DNA from: Sphingomonas_R sp036387535
GTDB lineage: Bacteria; Pseudomonadota; Alphaproteobacteria; Sphingomonadales; Sphingomonadaceae
Direction of reading: 5' to 3'
Assembly: GCF_036387535.1 (NCBI RefSeq)
Contig: NZ_DASVTO010000115.1
Location: 1 to 64,000, forward strand
Length of the DNA stretch: 64,000 nt
A program made the translations under genes and the position numbers. Below are positions 36,188 through 44,008 of this stretch, in pieces. Within the stretch, counting starts at the first letter, position 1; the number at the start of each line of letters is the position of its first letter. The notes beneath the pieces are model-generated. The model made no database searches and was not told the origin of the DNA. It saw only the letters and a list, made by a program, of their open reading frames with translations.

Positions 36188-36463
36188 TCAGGCGTTCAGC
36201 GCGTCACGAACCGCCTTCGATGGCTGGAAACTCAGCTTGCGGGACGCCGCGATCTCCATCGTCTCGCCGGTGCGGGGATTGCGACCCTCGCGGGCAGGAC
36301 GATCCTGTACCTTGAACTTGCCGAACCCGGGCAGCGACACTTCGGTGCCGGCCGCGGCGGCGTCTGTGATCGCTTTCAGAACGCTCTCGACGACGGCCTT
36401 GGCCTGCGCCTTGGTCATATCGTGTTCTGCGGCGATGGCGTCGGCCAGCCCTGCGCTGTTCAT
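36188..36463 (-). CDS. HU-family DNA-binding protein
   Basis: A 91-residue histone-like protein. The N-terminal helices (NSAGLADAIAAEHDMTKAQAK) form the dimer body, and the arm region GFGKFKVQDRPAREGRNPRTGE contains the RNPRTG motif and the following proline-tipped beta arm that bends DNA. AAGGAG lies upstream of the ATG at 36463; the longer open frame beyond that is not coding. HU compacts the nucleoid and helps replication and recombination. IHF is less likely as the sequence keeps the short HU form. Confidence 0.93.
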   Translation of the reverse strand: MNSAGLADAIAAEHDMTKAQAKAVVESVLKAITDAAAAGTEVSLPGFGKFKVQDRPAREGRNPRTGETMEIAASRKLSFQPSKAVRDALNA

Positions 36464-36573
36464 GATGATTTGCTCCTTGGTCGTGAATGACGGCGCGTCC
36501 TGCCAAGCTTTGCGGCGGCTGTCACCCCTCGGCACCCTTGATCCGCCGTAATTCCTGATACCTGGCGATCCGC

Positions 36574-37056
36574 TCAGCGCCCCAGCCGCCGCCGGATACG
36601 GTCGATCATGCCTGTTCCGCGCTTCTTGGTGCCGACTTCCTCCAGCGCGCGGAACCGTTCGATCCGGCATTCACCCCCCGACCGGACGTGAATGCTGTCG
36701 CGGCCGGCGCACACCTGACCATCGGGGCCGCGCGCGATGTAGAAACCGGAATAATAATCGAGGTCCGGGCAATCATCCGCAAATTGGGCACGCACCCGGC
36801 TGCCCCCGCGCAGCAAAAGGTCGACACTGTCATCGGCGACGACCGCCGCCGCGCCGACGCGGTCCATCGGCACGCACTTCGGCCCCTTGCGCTCGCGCCA
36901 CTGCGTCATCGGTGCGCGCGCTACGGCGGGTGACCGGGTCTGGATCCGCACGATGGTGCGCTGGTGGATCATCACCTGTGCCATGACGATATCCGGCACC
37001 ATTCGCCCGGCCTCCGCCAGCGGTGCGGCAGCCAGCAGCGCCAGCCAGATCGTCAC
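36574..37056 (-). CDS. Hypothetical exported protein
   Basis: A 160-residue protein I do not recognise. The N-terminus MTIWLALLAAAPLAEAG looks like a Sec signal peptide. The mature part contains two cysteines that could pair (DDCPDLDYYSGFY and GQVCAGRD) plus a third in GGECRIERF, and a basic end (MIDRIRRRLGR). Phrases such as DSVDLLLRGGSRVRAQF suggest a small beta-rich domain. The GTG start at 37056 has GGGAA about eight bases upstream. It is divergent from the FAD-linked oxidase gene, with a 94-base gap that should hold both promoters. Confidence 0.7.
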   Translation of the reverse strand: MTIWLALLAAAPLAEAGRMVPDIVMAQVMIHQRTIVRIQTRSPAVARAPMTQWRERKGPKCVPMDRVGAAAVVADDSVDLLLRGGSRVRAQFADDCPDLDYYSGFYIARGPDGQVCAGRDSIHVRSGGECRIERFRALEEVGTKKRGTGMIDRIRRRLGR

Positions 37057-37150
37057 GATTCGGTTCCCGTCATACGGTGCAGCGTTTCGCTGTGCCGACT
37101 GAACCTCCTATGAATTCGCGCCGCGTCCCTGTCTGCGCTATGGGCACCCC

Positions 37151-38599
37151 ATGCCCGCCCCCAGCCCCGCTTTGCTCGCTGCACTCTCCGATCTGCTCGG
37201 TCCCGCCGGCTTCTGCGATGATACCGCTGTCCTGGCACCCTGGCTTACCGACTGGCGCGGGCGGATCCAGGGTCTCAGCGCCGCGCTGCTCGCCCCTGCC
37301 GATACCGCGCAGGTGGCCGCCATCGTGCGCCTGGCGGCGGCCGATCGCGTGCCGCTGGTGCCGCAAGGCGGCAACAGCTCGACCGTCGGGGGTGCCACCC
37401 CGCCGGCGGATGGATCCGCGCTGCTGCTGTCGCTGCGGCGGATGGCGCGGCCGCCGCGGATCGATGTCGCGGACGCCACTGCCACGGTCGATGCCGGCGT
37501 CGTCCTGTCCGATCTGCACGACGCCGCCGCCGCGCATGACCTGCGGTTCCCGCTCTCGCTGGCGGCGCGGGGCAGCGCCACGATCGGCGGTCTGGTTTCC
37601 ACCAACGCCGGCGGGGTTCAGGTGCTGCGCTTCGGTTCGATGCGCGCGCTGGTGCTCGGCGTGGAGGCGGTGCTGGCCGACGGCAGCATCTTTCGCGGCC
37701 TGTCCAGCCTCCACAAGGACAATCGCGGCTATGATCTGCGGCAATTGCTGACCGGTGCCGAAGGAACGCTCGGCATCATCACCGCGGCCACGCTCCGGCT
37801 GGTGCCCGCCATCGGCAGCCGGGCGGTCGCGTGGATCGGGGTCGACGATCCGCACGCCGCGCTGATCCTGCTCCGCCGGCTGGATCGCGCGACCGGCAGC
37901 GCGATCGAAAGCTTCGAACTGATTCCGGCCGATGGTGTCTCGCTGGTCCTTCGCCACATCCCGGGCACCCGCGCGCCGCTCGCCACCCCCACCGCCTGGA
38001 ACATCCTGGTCGAAGCGACGGCGGCGCCGGGCGGGCTGGATCCCGCCGATGCGCTGACCATCGCGATCGCCGCCGCGATCGACGGCGGCATTGCCCGTGA
38101 CGCAGTGATCGCGACCAGCGAAACGCAGGCCGACGCGTTGTGGAAGCTGCGCGAAACCCTGCCCGAAGCGGAACGGATCGACGGCATGGCCGCCAAGCAT
38201 GACATCGCAGTGCCGGTGTCGGCGATGCCAAGCTTCATCCAGTCCACGACCGCCATGATCGAGGCCGCCCATCCCGGAACACGCGTGCTGGCGTTCGGAC
38301 ATCTTGGCGACGGCAACATCCACTTCAATGTCCGGGCACCGGCCGGCGTCGATTCCCGCCACTGGGTGGACACCGCCGGTGCCGCCGTCATGCGCGACGT
38401 GCACGATCGGCTGGCGGCGGTCGGCGGCACCATCTCGGCCGAACACGGCATCGGCCAGGTCAAGCTGGCGGAACTCGTCCGCACCACGGATCCGGTCCGG
38501 CTTGCCATGCTCCGCGCGATCAAGACCGCGCTCGACCCCCATGGAATCCTCAATCCCGGCAAGCTCGTGCCGCTTGCGCCGTCGCGCGCCGATCCATAA
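37151..38599 (+). CDS. FAD-linked 2-hydroxyacid dehydrogenase (GlcD/D-2-hydroxyglutarate type)
   Basis: A 482-residue flavoenzyme of the FAD-binding type 4 family. The N-terminal PCMH domain has LVPQGGNSSTVGGATP and the GGLVSTNAGGVQVLRFG loop; the C-terminal domain shows FGHLGDGNIHFNV, GGTISAEHGIGQVK and an end KTALDPHGILNPGKL. Such enzymes oxidise D-2-hydroxyacids, including D-lactate, glycolate or D-2-hydroxyglutarate. The exact substrate cannot be told. It is followed by the SapC gene after 62 bases, but nothing links the two by function. Confidence 0.88.
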   Translation: MPAPSPALLAALSDLLGPAGFCDDTAVLAPWLTDWRGRIQGLSAALLAPADTAQVAAIVRLAAADRVPLVPQGGNSSTVGGATPPADGSALLLSLRRMARPPRIDVADATATVDAGVVLSDLHDAAAAHDLRFPLSLAARGSATIGGLVSTNAGGVQVLRFGSMRALVLGVEAVLADGSIFRGLSSLHKDNRGYDLRQLLTGAEGTLGIITAATLRLVPAIGSRAVAWIGVDDPHAALILLRRLDRATGSAIESFELIPADGVSLVLRHIPGTRAPLATPTAWNILVEATAAPGGLDPADALTIAIAAAIDGGIARDAVIATSETQADALWKLRETLPEAERIDGMAAKHDIAVPVSAMPSFIQSTTAMIEAAHPGTRVLAFGHLGDGNIHFNVRAPAGVDSRHWVDTAGAAVMRDVHDRLAAVGGTISAEHGIGQVKLAELVRTTDPVRLAMLRAIKTALDPHGILNPGKLVPLAPSRADP

Positions 38600-38661
38600 A
38601 CGGGGCAGCACTGCGGGCGCCCGGGGGGGCGTCGTTCCACCCGCTTTTTGGAGTATAGTGA

Positions 38662-39438
38662 ATGGCCAGCGCCGCACCGGCAAACGATTTGCCGCTGTTC
38701 TACAACCAGCTCGAACCGCTCTCCAGCCAGGTTCACGCAACCTGGAAGGCCCGGAACATGGACTCGCCGACCTTTTTGGTCGGGACCCATGCGGTGCCGC
38801 TCACGGTCGAGGAATTCGCACCGGCATCGCGTTTCTACCCGATTGTCTTCTCGATCGGTGATCAGCCGGTGCCGCTGGCGCTGATGGGCCTGAACGAGGG
38901 CGTCAACACCTTCGTCGGGCCGGACGGCCGCTTTACCAGCGAGGCCTATATCCCTGCCTATATCCGGCGCTACCCGTTCATGCTCGCGCGCCTGACGCCG
39001 AACGCGGAGGAACTGTCGCTCTGCTTCGACCCGACATCGGGCACGCTCGGCGATTTCGAAGAAGGCGATCCGCTGTTCGCCGATGGCAAGCCGACGCAGG
39101 TGGTCACCAACATCCTCGGCTTCTGCGAACAGTTTGAACAGTCCGGACAGATGACGAGCCAGTTCATGAAGGAACTGGCCGATCACAAGCTGTTGATGGA
39201 CGGCGAAGTCACGATCCAGCCGGAAGGCGCGGACCAGCCGTTCATCTATCGCGGGTTCCAGATGGTGAACGAGGACGCGTTGAAGGAGATGCGGGGCGAC
39301 ACCGCCCGCAAGCTGATCAAGTCCGGCGTGTTGCCGCTGGTCTATGCGCATCTCTTCTCGCTGGCGCTGGTGCGGGAGATTTTCGCGCGTCAGATGGAAC
39401 AGGGCCGTATTCCCGCCCCGGTGCAGAACCCCGCCTGA
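38662..39438 (+). CDS. SapC-family protein
   Basis: A 258-residue protein of the SapC family, with characteristic parts FYPIVFSI, MGLNEGVNTFVGPDGRF, YIPAYIRRYPFML and the tail YAHLFSLALVREIFARQ. The family is named after a Campylobacter surface-layer protein gene, but the role in sphingomonads is unknown; copies often lie near TonB-dependent receptors there, which is not the case here. There is no signal peptide. The start has TTTGGAG upstream. A good terminator hairpin lies 32 bases after the stop. Confidence 0.85.
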   Translation: MASAAPANDLPLFYNQLEPLSSQVHATWKARNMDSPTFLVGTHAVPLTVEEFAPASRFYPIVFSIGDQPVPLALMGLNEGVNTFVGPDGRFTSEAYIPAYIRRYPFMLARLTPNAEELSLCFDPTSGTLGDFEEGDPLFADGKPTQVVTNILGFCEQFEQSGQMTSQFMKELADHKLLMDGEVTIQPEGADQPFIYRGFQMVNEDALKEMRGDTARKLIKSGVLPLVYAHLFSLALVREIFARQMEQGRIPAPVQNPA

Positions 39439-39469
39439 CGCGGGCGGCGCATCCCTTGAACCGAGTGCA

Positions 39470-39500
39470 GGGCCCGGCGGTGGTGATCGCCGGGCCCTTC
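39470..39500 (+). terminator. Terminator after the SapC-family gene
   Basis: GGGCCCGGCG (39470-39479) pairs perfectly with CGCCGGGCCC (39488-39497) around an eight-base loop, followed by TTC. It lies 32 bases after the stop codon and separates the SapC gene from the small RNA promoter downstream. Between it and that promoter (39501-39592) I see nothing else. Confidence 0.75.
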
Positions 39501-39592
39501 TGCTGAATCGCGGTTCGTCGGCCGGCAACGGGCGAAAACACTCGGCCCATCCCCCGATCCACAACCGTCTGCCGCAGCGCACATATTTTCCC

Positions 39593-39620
39593 TTGAAACG
39601 ATCTGGCGCGGCCCTATCTT
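39593..39620 (+). promoter_or_regulatory. Sigma-70-type promoter of the small RNA
   Basis: TTGAAA (39593-39598) and TATCTT (39615-39620) are spaced by 16 bases, a good match to a housekeeping promoter. Transcription would begin near 39626-39628, just before a run of RNA hairpins and a strong terminator, with no reading frame between. Confidence 0.7.
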
Positions 39621-39625
39621 CGAAT

Positions 39626-39741
39626 TGTCAGACCGTGTTTCCCCCCTTTCACGGTCCGGCATGAGCATACCTCTCCCCTGGGGTATGTTTCCTCCCTGAA
39701 CCTTGGCCACTCCATGCGAACCGCATGGGGTGGTTTTTTTT
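39626..39741 (+). ncRNA. Probable MmgR/SuhB-type (alpha-r8) trans-acting small RNA
   Basis: A transcript of about 115 bases is predicted from the promoter at 39593-39620. It contains hairpin 1 (GACCGTG 39631-39637 with CACGGTC 39650-39656) whose loop is TTTCCCCCCTTT, hairpin 2 (CATACC 39666-39671 with GGTATG 39682-39687), the single-stranded decamer TTTCCTCCCT (39688-39697), and a terminator stem (39707-39733) followed by eight Ts. The CU-rich loops can pair with Shine-Dalgarno sequences. The decamer UUUCCUCCCU is, as I recall, the hallmark of the alphaproteobacterial MmgR/SuhB family, linked to carbon-storage control in Sinorhizobium and to catabolite repression in Sphingopyxis. Its exact 5' end is inferred. 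Confidence 0.8.
39707..39741 (+). terminator. Intrinsic terminator of the small RNA
   Basis: CCACTCCATGCG pairs with CGCATGGGGTGG (one G-T pair) around a three-base loop, followed by TTTTTTTT (39734-39741). The convergent amidohydrolase gene ends only four bases further on. Confidence 0.92.
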
Positions 39742-39744
39742 GGC

Positions 39745-40602
39745 TCATTCGGCGGCCTGATGTGCCCCGTGACCATGCGGCAATGCCGCCGACAACCGGC
39801 TGTAGACCGCGGCCACAAACGCCCGTGCCCGTGCCAGCCCCGCCCCCGGCCGATCCAGCGCGCCATCCAGATAGGCCGTCCGGCAGATTTCGAGCTGGAC
39901 GGCATGGACCCCGACGCGCGGCCGGCCATGTTCCGCCACGCCGTGCCCGCCGGCATAGGGGCGATTGCGCGTCGCGCGATATCCGGCGGTACGCGCCGCA
40001 TCCAGCAGGGCGGTGGTGATGTCCTGCGCGGCGCTGGTCCCGTTCAGGTCCCCGACCACGATCTCCACCCCGCTATCGCCACCGCGCAGCGGCGGCATCG
40101 AATGCAGGTCGAGCAGGACGGCCACGCCATGCGCCGTTCGCGCGCTGGCCAGCGCATCCGCCAGCGCCGCATGATAGGGGCGATGCACCGTCGCGATCCG
40201 CTCGGCCAGGTCATCCGCCGCGATCCGTCCGCTCAGGATCTCGCCCACCCCCGCTATGCGGCGCGGCACCAGGCCAAGCCCGGCGCGGATGCGCGGGCCG
40301 TCGCGGACCAGCATCGCCGCTGGCTGCGGCGCGATCATCGTCGGGTCGACTTCGCTCGGATGACGGTTCAGGTCGATCCAGGCCCGCGCCGTCACGGCGA
40401 CGATCGCCGTTGCCCCGCCCGCCACCGCATCGTCGATCAGCTGGTCGACATGGCGGTCCTCCAGTGCCACCAACCGGTCGATCGGCACCCGCGCCGCCGC
40501 CGCCAGGGCGTCGGGATAATGCCGCCCCGCATGCGGCACCGCGATCACAACCGGCGTCCGCGGCACCACGGGACCGATCCGGCGAAAGGGCGGCGCGTTC
40601 AT
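39745..40602 (-). CDS. N-formylglutamate amidohydrolase
   Basis: A 285-residue zinc-dependent amidohydrolase of the HutG/FGase family. Motifs seen are VPHAGRHYPDA (a likely metal ligand His), EDRHVDQLI, ARAWIDLNRHPSEVDP, LLDLHSMPP and VHAVQLEICRTAYLD. The family cleaves N-formylglutamate in histidine breakdown, or related N-acyl amino acids; no hut genes are near. I chose the ATG at 40602, which gives the usual start FRRIGPVVPRTPVVIAVPHAG. It is divergent from cpdR, an arrangement I recall from other sphingomonads, and convergent with the small RNA. Confidence 0.85.
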   Translation of the reverse strand: MNAPPFRRIGPVVPRTPVVIAVPHAGRHYPDALAAAARVPIDRLVALEDRHVDQLIDDAVAGGATAIVAVTARAWIDLNRHPSEVDPTMIAPQPAAMLVRDGPRIRAGLGLVPRRIAGVGEILSGRIAADDLAERIATVHRPYHAALADALASARTAHGVAVLLDLHSMPPLRGGDSGVEIVVGDLNGTSAAQDITTALLDAARTAGYRATRNRPYAGGHGVAEHGRPRVGVHAVQLEICRTAYLDGALDRPGAGLARARAFVAAVYSRLSAALPHGHGAHQAAE

Positions 40603-40762
40603 GAACCGGGGATAGCGGCCCCCGCGCCGATTTCCAACCGGCCGCCACCATGATCGCAAGGTCCGGGCATCCCGCCGCTTTTTGCGCGCCGGTCCCCATG
40701 GAAAATCTTAAGGCTTGCAGGCATAAGCATCCGTGGATGATCAAGCGCTGGAATCGACACTC

Positions 40763-41137
40763 ATGATGCGGATCTTGCTGGCCGAGGACGATGCCTCGAT
40801 GCGCGAATATCTGGCGCGCGCGCTGGAGCGTTCGGGCTATGCCGTCGTGTCGGTCGACCGCGGCACCGCCGCGCTGCCGCTCCTGGAAAACGAGGTGTTC
40901 GACCTGCTGCTGACCGATATCGTCATGCCGGAAATGGACGGCATCGAACTGGCGCAGCGTGCCGCCGTGCTCAACCCGCGCATGCGCGTCATGTTCATCA
41001 CCGGCTTTGCCGCCGTCGCGCTGAAGGGGCAGCAGACCCCCCCGAACGCGCGCGTCCTGTCCAAACCCTTCCACCTGCGCGATCTGGTGATGGAGGTTGA
41101 CCGCATGTTCGAAGTGGGATCCGCCACCGGCCTGTAA
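40763..41137 (+). CDS. cpdR: CpdR-type single-domain response regulator
   Basis: A stand-alone receiver of about 124 residues: acidic pair in LLAEDDASMREYLARALE, phospho-acceptor Asp in LLLTDIVMPEMDG (Asp51 if the second ATG at 40766 is used, as in Caulobacter CpdR), Thr/Phe in MFITGFAAVALK, and Lys in VLSKPFHLRDL. In Caulobacter, unphosphorylated CpdR directs ClpXP to degrade CtrA and PdeA during the cell cycle, while CckA-ChpT phosphorylation turns it off. An in-frame GTG at 40733 is possible but would add an atypical leader. A tRNA-Val gene lies just after it. Confidence 0.9.
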   Translation: MMRILLAEDDASMREYLARALERSGYAVVSVDRGTAALPLLENEVFDLLLTDIVMPEMDGIELAQRAAVLNPRMRVMFITGFAAVALKGQQTPPNARVLSKPFHLRDLVMEVDRMFEVGSATGL

Positions 41138-41212
41138 CCCGCGCGCGCGCAACTTTTCCGTCGCAACGCGCTTGCGTCCTCCCCCGCCCCCGGCTAGACG
41201 CCCTCCCACGGC

Positions 41213-41287
41213 GGGCGTGTAGCTCAGTGGTAGAGCACTGTGTTGACATCGCAGGGGTCGCAAGTTCAATCCTTGCCACGCCCACCA
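41213..41287 (+). tRNA. tRNA-Val (anticodon GAC)
   Basis: A full cloverleaf can be folded: acceptor GGGCGTG with CACGCCC, D-arm GCTC-AGTGGTA-GAGC, anticodon arm with TTGACAT (anticodon GAC, reading GUC/GUU), T-arm with AAGTTCAATCC, discriminator A and an encoded CCA (41285-41287). A terminator follows directly. Confidence 0.95.
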
Positions 41288-41294
41288 TGAAAAG

Positions 41295-41328
41295 CCCCGG
41301 CAGCCCTGATGGCTTGCCGGGGTTTTTT
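41295..41328 (+). terminator. Terminator after tRNA-Val
   Basis: CCCCGGCA (41295-41302) pairs with TGCCGGGG (41315-41322), with extra pairing of GCC and GGC inside, then TTTTTT (41323-41328). It ends the tRNA transcript and possibly read-through from cpdR. Confidence 0.92.
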
Positions 41329-41370
41329 ATGACACCGCGGCGCCCGCGCTGTCGTGACGCTCCGGCAAAC

Positions 41371-41398
41371 TTGACAATCCTTGGCGCTCGGTCATAGC
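41371..41398 (+). promoter_or_regulatory. Possible promoter of the DEAD-box helicase gene
   Basis: A perfect -35 box TTGACA (41371-41376) is followed after 16 bases by CATAGC (41393-41398), a weak -10. It lies about 55 bases upstream of the helicase ATG and after the tRNA terminator. Confidence 0.45.
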
Positions 41399-41452
41399 CA
41401 TCTGCGTCCGCGGATCGCGCACCCTGCGGTCGCTCTATTATCCGGATCGCCC

Positions 41453-42892
41453 ATGACCTTTGCCGATCTCGGCCTCTCCGAAGAAACGCTGCGCGCCGTG
41501 ACCGAGTCCGGCTACACCGAGCCGACGCCGGTGCAGGCGCAGGCGATCCCGCCCGTGCTCATGAACCGCGATCTGATCGCCATCGCGCAGACCGGAACCG
41601 GCAAGACCGCGTCGTTCGTGCTGCCGATGATCGACGTGCTGGCGCATGGTCGCGCCCGCGCGATGATGCCGCGCTCGCTGATCCTGGAACCGACCCGTGA
41701 ACTGGCGGCCCAGGTGGCCGAGAATTTCGAGAAATACGGGAAATATCACAAGCTTTCCATGGCCCTGCTGATCGGTGGCGTGTCGATGGGCGATCAGACC
41801 GCGGCGCTCGCCAAGGGCGTCGATGTGCTGATCGCGACGCCCGGCCGGCTGATGGACCTGTTCAAGCGGGGCAAGATCCTGCTGTCGGGCTGTTCGATCC
41901 TGGTGATCGACGAGGCGGATCGGATGCTCGACATGGGGTTCATCCCCGATATCGAGGAAATCTGCACCAAATTGCCGACCACGCGCCAGACCTTGCTGTT
42001 TTCGGCGACCATGCCGGCGCCGATCAAGAAGCTGGCCGATCGTTTTCTGTCGAACCCGAAGCAGATCGAGGTCGCGCGGGCCGGCATGAACAACCTGCTG
42101 ATCGAACAGCGGCTGGTGGAAACCACCGCGCGCGGCAAGCGCGATACGCTGAAGGCGTTGCTGGCGGCGGAGGATGTCCGCACCGCGATCATCTTCTCCA
42201 ACCGCAAGACCACCGTCCGCGATCTGGCCGAGCATCTGCAGCGTTCGGGCATGAAGGCCGGGCAGATCCACGGCGACATGGAACAGGCCGAACGCCTGCG
42301 CGAACTCGACCGGTTCAAGGACGGCACGATCAACATCCTGGTCGCGTCCGACGTCGCGGCACGCGGGCTCGACATCAAGGGGGTCAGCCATGTCTTCAAC
42401 TATGACATCCCCTGGCATCCGGACGACTATGTCCACCGCATCGGTCGTACCGGGCGGGCGGGTGCGACTGGAAAGGCGTTCAGTCTCGTCACGCCCGACG
42501 ATGCCGAGGCCGTCGCCAACATCGAAAAGCTGACCAAGTCGAAGATCGAACGGGTCGGCAAGGCGCCGGTGGCGGTACCCGAACCGGACGCGCCGGCATC
42601 CCCGGCTGAACCCGTCCGGCCGCCGCGCCGCCGCACCCGGGGCGATCGCCCGGCCCCTGCGGAACCGTCGGCACCGGTCGAGGCCGTCGCACCCACCCCG
42701 CAGCGTCCGGCGCGCGAAGAGCGTCCGGCCCGCCCGACCCCCGTCTCCCCTGCCCCGGTGATGCCCCCATCTTCGGCCCGCCCGGCCCCGGTCCGGCCTG
42801 TTCAGGACCGCGACGATGGTCCGGACGAGGGTTGGAACGGACCCTTCCCGGCGTTCCTGTCGGTCGCGCTCACGACGCCGTCTGCGGACTGA
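41453..42892 (+). CDS. DEAD-box RNA helicase (RhlE-like)
   Basis: A 479-residue ATP-dependent RNA helicase. The helicase motifs are in order: Q motif TPVQAQAIPP, I AQTGTGKT, Ia PTRELA, II DEAD, III SAT, IV IIFSNRK, V ASDVAARGLDI and VI HRIGRTGRAG. The tail from about residue 375 is rich in Pro, Arg and Ala and lacks fold motifs, as in RhlE-type proteins that act in ribosome assembly and RNA decay. The ATG at 41453 gives the usual MTFADLGLS start. A second DEAD-box gene lies at 50.2-51.5 kb. Confidence 0.93.
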   Translation: MTFADLGLSEETLRAVTESGYTEPTPVQAQAIPPVLMNRDLIAIAQTGTGKTASFVLPMIDVLAHGRARAMMPRSLILEPTRELAAQVAENFEKYGKYHKLSMALLIGGVSMGDQTAALAKGVDVLIATPGRLMDLFKRGKILLSGCSILVIDEADRMLDMGFIPDIEEICTKLPTTRQTLLFSATMPAPIKKLADRFLSNPKQIEVARAGMNNLLIEQRLVETTARGKRDTLKALLAAEDVRTAIIFSNRKTTVRDLAEHLQRSGMKAGQIHGDMEQAERLRELDRFKDGTINILVASDVAARGLDIKGVSHVFNYDIPWHPDDYVHRIGRTGRAGATGKAFSLVTPDDAEAVANIEKLTKSKIERVGKAPVAVPEPDAPASPAEPVRPPRRRTRGDRPAPAEPSAPVEAVAPTPQRPAREERPARPTPVSPAPVMPPSSARPAPVRPVQDRDDGPDEGWNGPFPAFLSVALTTPSAD

Positions 42893-42953
42893 CGGACCCG
42901 GCACGGCATCTCCGCCGTTCCAGTCCGTTCAGGACAGGGACAGGGACAGCGAC

Positions 42954-43769
42954 ATGGACCACAGACCCAACCCGGCGCTCGACGATGACGAGACCGCCCA
43001 GGCCGAAGACCGCACCGCGCCACCCGCACGCGTGCTGCACGCGGTGTTGGTCGAACAGGGCGAGGAAGAGCTGAAGCGCCCGATCGGGTCGCTGTTCTTC
43101 TCCGGCCTGGCCGCTGGTCTTGCCATCCACCTGTCGATCATCGCGCAGGCCGCGCTGCATGCGGCGCTGCCCAACACGCCGTGGCGCGGCGTGGTGTCTG
43201 ATTTCGGCTACAGCTTCGGCTTCGTGATCCTCATCCTCGGGCGGCTGCAGCTGTTCACCGAAAGTACGGTGACCGCGGTCCTGCCGCTGGTCAAACGCCC
43301 GACCTTGGCTGCGTTCGGCCGGACGCTCCGGCTTTGGTCGATCGTCCTGATCGCCAATCTGATCGGCACCTTCCTGGCGGCGCTGCTCGCCGTTCACGGC
43401 GTGATTGCCACCCCGGAACAGCTGAGCGCCATGCTCGATCTGTCGGCCGCGATCCTGAAACATGATGCGGTGACCAACATCGGCCTCGCCATCCCGGCCG
43501 GCTTCCTCATCGCATCCATTCCCTGGGTACTGATCGGCGCGCGGGAAAGCGCGTTCTGGGTGATCATCGCGGTGACATACGGTATCGCGCTGGGCGATTT
43601 CGGCCATGTCGTGGTGGGATCGGACGAAGCGTTCCTGCTGCTGCTTGCCGGTCATGCCACGCCAGGTCAGGTGGCGGCGTTCCTGTTGCCCACGCTGCTG
43701 GGCAATATCATCGGCGGAAGCGGCCTGTTCGCGCTGCTGGCGCATGGACAAGTGAAGGACGAAATCTGA
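42954..43769 (+). CDS. Formate/nitrite transporter-family channel
   Basis: A 271-residue membrane protein with six hydrophobic helices of the FNT family, of the type annotated YfdC-like. A hydrophilic, acidic N-terminus (about 60 residues) precedes EELKRPIGSLFFSGLAAGLAIHLS; later parts include LGRLQLFTESTVTAVLP and the conserved region near TNIGLAIPAGFLIASIPW. FNT proteins pass small monovalent anions such as formate, nitrite or hydrosulfide; the substrate here is unknown. The ATG at 42954 is preceded by purine-rich short repeats (GGACAGGGACAG). It is convergent with the next gene, five bases away. Confidence 0.85.
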   Translation: MDHRPNPALDDDETAQAEDRTAPPARVLHAVLVEQGEEELKRPIGSLFFSGLAAGLAIHLSIIAQAALHAALPNTPWRGVVSDFGYSFGFVILILGRLQLFTESTVTAVLPLVKRPTLAAFGRTLRLWSIVLIANLIGTFLAALLAVHGVIATPEQLSAMLDLSAAILKHDAVTNIGLAIPAGFLIASIPWVLIGARESAFWVIIAVTYGIALGDFGHVVVGSDEAFLLLLAGHATPGQVAAFLLPTLLGNIIGGSGLFALLAHGQVKDEI

Positions 43770-43774
43770 CCGGC

Positions 43775-44008
43775 TCAGTCCTTGCGCTCGAACTCCGACA
43801 CGATGCGGGCATTTTCCGCGATCAGCGTCCCGCCCGCATGCTGTTCGCATGCCGCCTCCGCCGCTTCCCGCGACGGGTAGATGCCGATCTTCGACCAGAA
43901 GATCAGCCGCCGGCACTGCGCGACATACCAGTCGGTATAGCTGCGCCCGGCGAACAGGGCCTCGATCAGGGTCTTCTTCTGAAAGACCACCCGATATCTA
44001 CGCGACAT
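43775..44008 (-). CDS. Small conserved-looking protein coupled to tgt, unknown
   Basis: A 77-residue protein I do not recognise. It starts MSRRYRVVFQKK and contains an aromatic-rich core (SYTDWYVAQCRRLIFWSKIG) and the C-terminal phrase GGTLIAENARIVSEFERKD. Its ATG at 44008 overlaps the end of tgt by 11 bases and has AAGGAG inside tgt at seven bases, so it is translated with tgt. No membrane segment is clear. The tight coupling suggests a link to queuosine tRNA modification or simple operon packing; function cannot be assigned. Confidence 0.7.
   Translation of the reverse strand: MSRRYRVVFQKKTLIEALFAGRSYTDWYVAQCRRLIFWSKIGIYPSREAAEAACEQHAGGTLIAENARIVSEFERKD

Noticed and set aside
38662..39438. 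Surface-layer or Sap peptide-transport operon suggested by the SapC name
   Set aside because: The SapC name covers unrelated families. No surface-layer, sapABDF or TonB-receptor gene is near.
39660..39741. Short coding frame in the SapC-amidohydrolase gap
   Set aside because: Hairpins, the conserved CU-rich decamer and an intrinsic terminator explain the region better as RNA, and no start with a ribosome site is found.
42915..42953. Tandem repeat before the formate/nitrite channel gene (GGACAGGGACAGGGACAG)
   Set aside because: Only three short imperfect units of six bases are present, and they overlap the purine-rich ribosome-binding region.
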